The translations under genes and the position numbers were made by a program. This document shows, one piece after another, positions 5,483 through 8,597 of a stretch of DNA of 8,597 bases. Under the pieces are notes generated by a model. The model was not told the origin of the DNA. It ran no database searches and worked only from the letters and a program-made list of their open reading frames with translations. This DNA is from Dehalococcoidia bacterium (GTDB lineage Bacteria > Chloroflexota > Dehalococcoidia > SZUA-161). Numbering within the stretch: the first letter of the stretch is position 1; each line of letters opens with the position of its first letter. The stretch is taken from NCBI GenBank assembly GCA_020344295.1, contig CP070819.1, positions 2,014,945 through 2,023,541 of the forward strand. Direction: 5' to 3'.

Positions 5483-5698
5483 ATGCCTGAAATAAAGCTG
5501 CCAACCATTCCCCATCCAGACGAGGGCACCAGGGCCGTTCTGCAGAGCAATAAGGTACCTATGATTCGAGGTGCCGGCGAATACAATTACCTTTGCGGGA
5601 ACTGCGGGGCACTTCTTGTAGAGGGTATCGAACAGGGACAGATTCAGAACATTGTCATCATATGTCCCAGATGTGGACGATATAACGACCTGGCGTAG
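5483..5698 (+). CDS. Zinc-ribbon mini-protein
   Basis: This 71-aa protein has a C-terminal zinc ribbon with two knuckles, CGNCG (C38, C41) and CPRCG (C61, C64), separated by 19 residues of beta-forming sequence. The N-terminal 36 residues are hydrophilic (MPEIKLPTIPHPDEGTR) without a signal peptide. AAGGAG at 5470-5475 sits at ideal spacing from ATG 5483. It is divergent from the ZF4 operon. No specific family is recognised; such ribbons commonly contact nucleic acids or ribosomal and transcription proteins. Confidence 0.75.
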   Translation: MPEIKLPTIPHPDEGTRAVLQSNKVPMIRGAGEYNYLCGNCGALLVEGIEQGQIQNIVIICPRCGRYNDLA

Positions 5699-5797
5699 AA
5701 TATCAGGCCGCGATTTCCTGTCAGTCTATCAACGTACGTACCTGAATCCCGACTGTTGCACACGAAAAACCTCTGTTTGAAACATCTTATTGCTAAC

Positions 5798-5836
5798 TTG
5801 TAATGTTTTTTTAATACTTCTTAATGGATTCGTAAT
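5798..5836 (+). promoter_or_regulatory. Second Pho-box-like direct-repeat array
   Basis: Four heptamers ending in TAAT: TTGTAAT (5798-5804), TTTTAAT (5809-5815), TCTTAAT (5819-5825) and TCGTAAT (5830-5836), starting 11, 10 and 11 bp apart. A -10-like TAGACT (5847-5852) follows ten bases later. The layout mirrors 3827-3866, so the two sites are probably bound by the same OmpR/PhoB-family regulator. The target is ZF2. Confidence 0.55.
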
Positions 5837-5881
5837 ATCACTCCGTTAGACTAGGGATACAAAACTCGCTAAGGAGGAGGA

Positions 5882-6145
5882 TTGTATCCCTTGACTACTC
5901 ATGTTCTGGATAGTCCGAAAAGCGTTCGTATTCGAAGCGATGAGGAAAAGATGCACCTCCGTTGCCCGATATGCAAGGCCAATACAACGGGCAGTGAACA
6001 TTTGACCCGGCATCTGGTAGCCAAGCATGAGATCAGCAAACGCCAGGCCAGCTTTTTCTCTCACAAGCTTGTGGAATGGAGGAATAGAGGTTCGGATATT
6101 ATAATGTTCCTCCAGAACAGGCAAAATTCACAGACTTGTCACTAG
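5882..6145 (+). CDS. Single C2H2 zinc-finger protein with RQA tail (ZF2)
   Basis: This 87-aa protein starts at TTG 5882, directly after AAGGAGGAGG. A second TTG at 5891 or the ATG at 5951 are alternatives, but the SD favours the first. The finger is C28-x2-C31-x12-H44-x4-H49, followed by HEISKRQASFF, K62 and W66 (LVEWRNRG). The finger and tail match ZF1 and ZF3; the N-terminus does not and lacks the Arg repeats. It is preceded by a Pho-box-like array, so expression may rise under phosphate limitation or another signal of an OmpR-type system. Zinc binding is well supported; the role is unknown. Confidence 0.8.
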   Translation: MYPLTTHVLDSPKSVRIRSDEEKMHLRCPICKANTTGSEHLTRHLVAKHEISKRQASFFSHKLVEWRNRGSDIIMFLQNRQNSQTCH

Positions 6146-6186
6146 GAAACTTGGATAAACCAATAGTAAACTCTATCGATCAGTGA

Positions 6187-6203
6187 TTGATTCAACGAAT
6201 CAA
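6187..6203. repeat. Perfect 17-bp palindrome
   Basis: TTGATTC (6187-6193), AAC and GAATCAA (6197-6203). The short central spacer suits a dimeric repressor operator better than a terminator, as no T tract follows. It lies between ZF2 and the CCHC gene. Confidence 0.35.
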
Positions 6204-6368
6204 ATCGTTCCGGGACATCCCTCCTTCTGAAGCCTCTACTATCTGCCAAAATCAGTACAGTATAACTCCACTTCCCTATGGTGATGGCCCGTAGTGACTT
6301 TAATCACATACTATTCTCGCAGTTCCATGTATATTTTTTACAGATTTAGATACAGCGGATTGAAAAAA

Positions 6369-6551
6369 ATGCCATCGAGATTACACACCACCCGCCCTGT
6401 TGAGTATAGAAGTGTCAAGGGCCAGTGCCCCGTCTGCAGGAAATATGTATATCGAGGCGGGATAAGGCACTCCGGTCGATTTTGGCACGAAAGCTGTTTT
6501 AGAAAAGCGCCTGAACGCGATAACCATTTTCATCTGCTCGGGATCAACTAG
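6369..6551 (+). CDS. CCHC-type zinc mini-protein
   Basis: Read from ATG 6369 the protein is 60 aa. It has C20-x2-C23-x16-H40-x2-C43 (CPVC ... FWHESC), a spacing like one half of a LIM-type or treble-clef zinc site. The rest is basic. The start is uncertain: an in-frame GTG at 6294 and ATG at 6327 exist, but neither has a ribosome binding site, and 6369 has only a weak one. A weak promoter (TTCCAT at 6323, TTAGAT at 6346, 17 bp apart) would leave a very short leader. The stop is followed within 13 bp by the SD and start of the next mini-gene. Confidence 0.55.
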   Translation: MPSRLHTTRPVEYRSVKGQCPVCRKYVYRGGIRHSGRFWHESCFRKAPERDNHFHLLGIN

Positions 6552-6564
6552 GTAAGGAGAAGCC

Positions 6565-6664
6565 ATGAAGGTGGATTGCGATCCTGTTGATTCTGTTTGT
6601 TATCCTAGCAGCCCTTACTCTGGGCGCGGATTGCGGCAGCAACGGCGTTTGCGGTGTGGGCTAA
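6565..6664 (+). pseudogene. Hydrophobic mini-gene, probably frameshifted
   Basis: AAGGAGA precedes ATG 6565 at ideal spacing, but that frame gives a featureless Arg-rich 39-aa peptide. The +1 frame, open from 6569 to the stop at 6662-6664, reads WIAILLILFVILAALTLGAD and then CGSNGVCGVG, a classic short membrane or signal segment followed by a Cys/Gly-rich end. Two missing bases or one extra base after ATGAAG would join the start to it, giving about 33 residues. This is either a decayed or misread small membrane-peptide gene, or one started from a rare ATT at 6575. It follows the CCHC gene closely, so they may share a transcript. Confidence 0.4.
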
Positions 6665-6687
6665 GACGCCATCTCCTTTCTTAAGCA

Positions 6688-6708
6688 GCATCGTCAGTCT
6701 AGCGATGC
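6688..6708 (+). repeat. Short hairpin after the hydrophobic mini-gene
   Basis: GCATCG (6688-6693) and CGATGC (6703-6708) are perfect arms with a 9-nt loop. No T tract follows. It could end the upstream transcript, but support is weak. Confidence 0.25.
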
Positions 6709-6809
6709 CTGAAAACGTATTGGAAGCTATAATACCCTGTATTCGATATTATATCTGCATATTGTGGGATATATGGTAAGCCTGTCTACTGATTCCGATG
6801 TACCAAAAC

Positions 6810-6838
6810 TTGAATTCACGTAATACCTTCATTAGAAT
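6810..6838 (+). promoter_or_regulatory. Promoter of the DUF3795 gene
   Basis: TTGAAT (6810-6815), a 17-bp spacer and TAGAAT (6833-6838). The ATG at 6877 follows with a leader of about 33 nt containing GGAGG (6861-6865). Confidence 0.6.
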
Positions 6839-6876
6839 TCTAGGACACCTGAAAGAATAAGGAGGTTATAGGGCAA

Positions 6877-7446
6877 ATGAGTAATCTTGACAGGGATAAG
6901 TTGACCAATGAGGAGATTTGTCTGATAGCTCCATGCGGTATTTACTGTGGAGCCTGTGATATGATGCTGGGCAGGAGCCGGAGTCATGCACAGGAGATGT
7001 ACAGGATACTAGAGGGCTTCAATTTTGCGGATGTCGGCCCTTTCTTCATGGGCACAGAGCAGGAAAAGGTGAAAGAGTTCCTCGATGTCCTAGAGCGATG
7101 GAGTCAGGGGGATAAATGCCCTGGGTGCCTAGGTGGAGGGGGCAACCCGGCATGTCCTATTCAAATTTGTTCCAGTGAGAAAGGATTCCTCACCTGTGCC
7201 GAGTGTGGAGACATGCCCTGTAAACGAAGTGCCGAAAATAAAAACTGGTTCCAAGATGCGGCCGCTTTCCTGGAATTAATCACAAGAAGGTACGCTAACT
7301 GGAATATCGAGAACCTCGAACGAATAAAGAAAATCGGATATCGGCGATTCAACGATGAAATGCAAGAGAAGGTCAAAGGCGGATTGATAACTAGTGACGT
7401 GATAGCAGGTGAGATGGTTTTCACTGAAGCCTTAAAAAATATGTGA
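6877..7446 (+). CDS. DUF3795 Cys-rich protein
   Basis: This 189-aa protein matches the DUF3795 pattern: APCGIYCGAC (C20, C24, C27) near the N-terminus, then CPGC (C81, C84), CPIQIC (C93, C98) and CAECGDMPC (C107, C110, C115). Ten ordered cysteines suggest one or more metal sites, either zinc or iron-sulfur; which one is not known. The C-terminal 70 residues are helical without further cysteines. The family is common in anaerobic bacteria and archaea, and its function is not established. The length is normal. GGAGG lies eleven bases before the ATG. It has its own promoter and no close partner genes. Confidence 0.9.
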   Translation: MSNLDRDKLTNEEICLIAPCGIYCGACDMMLGRSRSHAQEMYRILEGFNFADVGPFFMGTEQEKVKEFLDVLERWSQGDKCPGCLGGGGNPACPIQICSSEKGFLTCAECGDMPCKRSAENKNWFQDAAAFLELITRRYANWNIENLERIKKIGYRRFNDEMQEKVKGGLITSDVIAGEMVFTEALKNM

Positions 7447-7567
7447 TGGTGGAAAGAGGTACAGTAGAATTCGATTTCTTGTGCACCCTGATTCCAGTGA
7501 TTATGGTGCCTATTATTGGGCAGTTTAAATGTGTGAAATCCTCAGAATAATGCAGTTTAGCTAATTT

Positions 7568-7591
7568 TCGTGGAAAACTTCGTGGAAAACT
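7568..7591 (+). promoter_or_regulatory. Two tandem 12-bp repeats before the ZF3 promoter
   Basis: TCGTGGAAAACT occurs twice without a gap (7568-7579 and 7580-7591), ending three bases before the -35 box. The position is right for an activator or repressor site. The first unit overlaps TTTTC-GTG-GAAAA, a short palindrome. Confidence 0.45.
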
Positions 7592-7594
7592 ATG

Positions 7595-7625
7595 TTGACA
7601 ACATACAAATGAGGTCAAATATAAT
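7595..7625 (+). promoter_or_regulatory. Promoter of ZF3
   Basis: A perfect TTGACA (7595-7600) and a perfect TATAAT (7620-7625), but with a 19-bp spacer, longer than the usual 17. Consensus boxes with poor spacing often depend on an activator (MerR-type ones distort such spacers), which fits the repeats just upstream. Confidence 0.6.
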
Positions 7626-7657
7626 GCACTAGCCATAGGTTTGTATATTACGTAAGC

Positions 7658-7960
7658 TTGGCCCTGAAGCTTTTACAGATTAGTAGCAATATGACCACCC
7701 GTGTACAGTATCAGGCCCCGAGCAGTAAATATCCGGGAATAAGTGACTTGAATTTTCATTGCCCTATATGCGCAGGCAAACTGCAAACCTTCGAGTCCAT
7801 GCTAAAACACCTAGTGTGGAAACACAACATAAGTAAACGGCAGGCCAAATTTTTTCTAATGAAGCAGTTGGAATGGAAAAACAAAAGGGCAGAGTTGACC
7901 ACGTCCCTCAAGCAAATGGCCGCCCAAAAGGGCATTGAGTTGAAATTGGAATCGAACTGA
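7658..7960 (+). CDS. Single C2H2 zinc-finger protein with RQA tail (ZF3)
   Basis: Counted from TTG 7658 this is a 100-aa protein; ATG 7691 (89 aa) is an equally possible start. Neither has a clear ribosome binding site, which is unusual here. The finger is C35-x2-C38-x12-H51-x4-H56, followed by HNISKRQAKFF, K69 and W73 (LEWKNKR), and then a longer helical C-terminus. It is the third paralogue after ZF1 and ZF2. The N-terminus (TTRVQYQAPSSKYPG) differs from both. It has a near-consensus promoter with upstream tandem repeats. Zinc binding is well supported; the target is unknown. Confidence 0.77.
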   Translation: MALKLLQISSNMTTRVQYQAPSSKYPGISDLNFHCPICAGKLQTFESMLKHLVWKHNISKRQAKFFLMKQLEWKNKRAELTTSLKQMAAQKGIELKLESN

Positions 7961-8152
7961 AGTAAGTACGCCCCCATCGCCTCCTCTTCGGGATATGTCA
8001 GGCACCCTGTAGAGCCAACACAATTGTCTTGTGATACCTGTATGTGTTTGCAGGGTATTAGGTGAGAGTATACCCCGTAAGCACGACCATGAGGAAAAGA
8101 CCGTCCCACATGAAATTCATTGTATTTTCACAGCTTGCACAAATAGTAAAGG

Positions 8153-8211
8153 GCGAGCGTTTGCCGGCGACCCTCTGACCTCCCCCCTCAATGTCGCCCA
8201 CAAACGCTCGC
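8153..8211. other. Long two-part hairpin with C-rich loop (candidate structured RNA)
   Basis: The outer stem is 11 perfect pairs: GCGAGCGTTTG (8153-8163) with CAAACGCTCGC (8201-8211). An inner stem pairs GGCGAC (8166-8171) with GTCGCC (8193-8198) across a 2x2 internal loop. The 21-nt apical loop holds CCTCCCCCC, complementary to Shine-Dalgarno sequences. No T tract follows on either strand, so it is not a standard terminator. It could belong to a small RNA or be a mobile-element remnant. No convincing promoter is seen nearby. Confidence 0.45.
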
Positions 8212-8359
8212 TATAAGCAGGCCAGCCTCTCAGCGTATTATCGTCATTATAAAAGTAAAATATTACAGACAGATTAAAGAAGACTGAGAAAGACATTAGA
8301 CCTTGGTGAGATATTACAGCCTGAGGTATTGATTCGATGCTAATTTTCGAGAGCTAAAA

Positions 8360-8395
8360 GGGAAAACCCGCTCATACTATGGAGCGGGCTTTCCC
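8360..8395 (-). terminator. Terminator-like hairpin (stronger on the minus strand)
   Basis: Stem CCCGCTC (8367-8373) with GAGCGGG (8382-8388), extended by GGGAAA (8360-8365) with TTTCCC (8390-8395) across one mismatch. On the minus strand GAGCGGG is followed by TTTTCCCTTTT, a good terminator tail. On the plus strand the tail is only CTTTCCCC. Confidence 0.5.
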
Positions 8396-8427
8396 CGGAT
8401 GAACAGATTATGTAGAGGAGGTGCTGA

Positions 8428-8499
8428 ATGAACAGCATAATAGCGTTAGAGCATTATTCAGTCAAGATACCTTTAGTTATCTTTTCCTACCTAAATTAG
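8428..8499 (+). CDS. Possible 23-aa peptide
   Basis: The ORF reads MNSIIALEHYSVKIPLVIFS and then YLN. It is preceded by a strong SD (GAGGAGGTG, 8415-8423) with good spacing. The C-terminal half is moderately hydrophobic. It lies between two terminator-like hairpins. A real micropeptide or leader peptide is possible, but the length allows chance; no family is recognised. Confidence 0.35.
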   Translation: MNSIIALEHYSVKIPLVIFSYLN

Positions 8500-8541
8500 T
8501 TTTCGTTGTAAGGCAAAGTGCATCTACGCAGATCAATAAAA

Positions 8542-8569
8542 AAGCTCACTCGTATGATCGAGTGAGCTT
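8542..8569 (-). terminator. Strong terminator for a minus-strand gene beyond the window
   Basis: A perfect 11-bp stem: AAGCTCACTCG (8542-8552) with CGAGTGAGCTT (8559-8569) around TATGAT. Reading the minus strand, the stem ends in GCTTTTTTATT, a classic T tract. It implies a minus-strand gene ending just right of the window. Confidence 0.75.
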
Positions 8570-8597
8570 CACACTTGAGACATCAGGCCTTCTATGA

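Larger units (their letters stand above)
7961..8427. other. Gene-free region with structured elements
   Basis: This 467-bp stretch has no convincing gene. ORFs on either strand lack ribosome binding sites and family features; a 29-codon ORF at 8089 has no SD. It contains the long hairpin at 8153-8211 and the terminator-like hairpin at 8360-8395. Confidence 0.45.

Noticed and set aside
8048..8074. Possible promoter TTGCAG with TATACC for the hairpin RNA
   Set aside because: The spacer is only 15 bp and the -10 is poor, so it was not listed.
8089..8178. 29-codon ORF starting MRKRPSHMKF
   Set aside because: It has no ribosome binding site or promoter and runs into the long hairpin at 8153-8211.

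Overview
The window looks like a stretch of bacterial chromosome of moderate GC content. Strong Shine-Dalgarno sequences (AGGAGG type) and sigma70-type promoters, often with TAGAAT as the -10 box, stand in front of many genes. The combination of a GYD-domain protein, a DUF3795 protein, a rubrerythrin-like protein, lipoproteins and many tiny zinc-binding proteins suggests an anaerobic lineage such as Dehalococcoidia (Chloroflexota). That placement is an inference: no rRNA or other marker gene is present. There are no tRNA genes, CRISPR arrays or insertion sequences that I can support.

Layout, left to right. Positions 1-42 hold the last 13 codons of an upstream zinc-ribbon gene. At 274-1332 is a PHP-domain metal-dependent phosphoesterase carried on a lipoprotein signal. 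At 1471-1806 is an Arg-rich C2H2 zinc-finger protein (called ZF1 here). A 75-aa unknown protein lies on the minus strand at 2061-2288, then a GYD-domain protein (2815-3108), a small lipoprotein with a pilin-like helix (3316-3702) and a 54-aa protein (3927-4091). A probable minus-strand operon reads 5354 to 4178: a single C2H2 finger protein (ZF4), a four-helix membrane protein and a ferritin-like protein. Its promoter interlocks with a divergent one that drives a zinc-ribbon protein (5483-5698). Then come C2H2 protein ZF2 (5882-6145), a CCHC small protein (about 6369-6551), a possibly frameshifted hydrophobic mini-gene (6565-6664), DUF3795 (6877-7446) and C2H2 protein ZF3 (about 7658-7960). 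The right end (7961-8597) is mostly non-coding and holds a long hairpin with a C-rich loop, two strong terminator-like hairpins and a 23-codon ORF.

The most unusual content is the density of solitary small zinc-binding proteins. Three of them (ZF1, ZF2, ZF3) are paralogues with the same C-x2-C-x12-H-x4-H finger, followed by a shared tail with the pattern ISxRQAxF...K...W. I do not recognise this tail as part of any named family.

Regulation also repeats. Arrays of four 7-bp direct repeats at 10-11 bp spacing, very like PhoB/PhoP boxes, precede the 54-aa gene and ZF2. A roughly 60-70 bp element recurs three times in front of TAGAAT promoters. An almost identical minus-strand promoter occurs at 2383-2411 and 5397-5425. 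Together these suggest a set of small regulatory or stress genes that spread with their control regions and may respond to a shared signal, possibly phosphate limitation. This link is inferred from sequence pattern alone.
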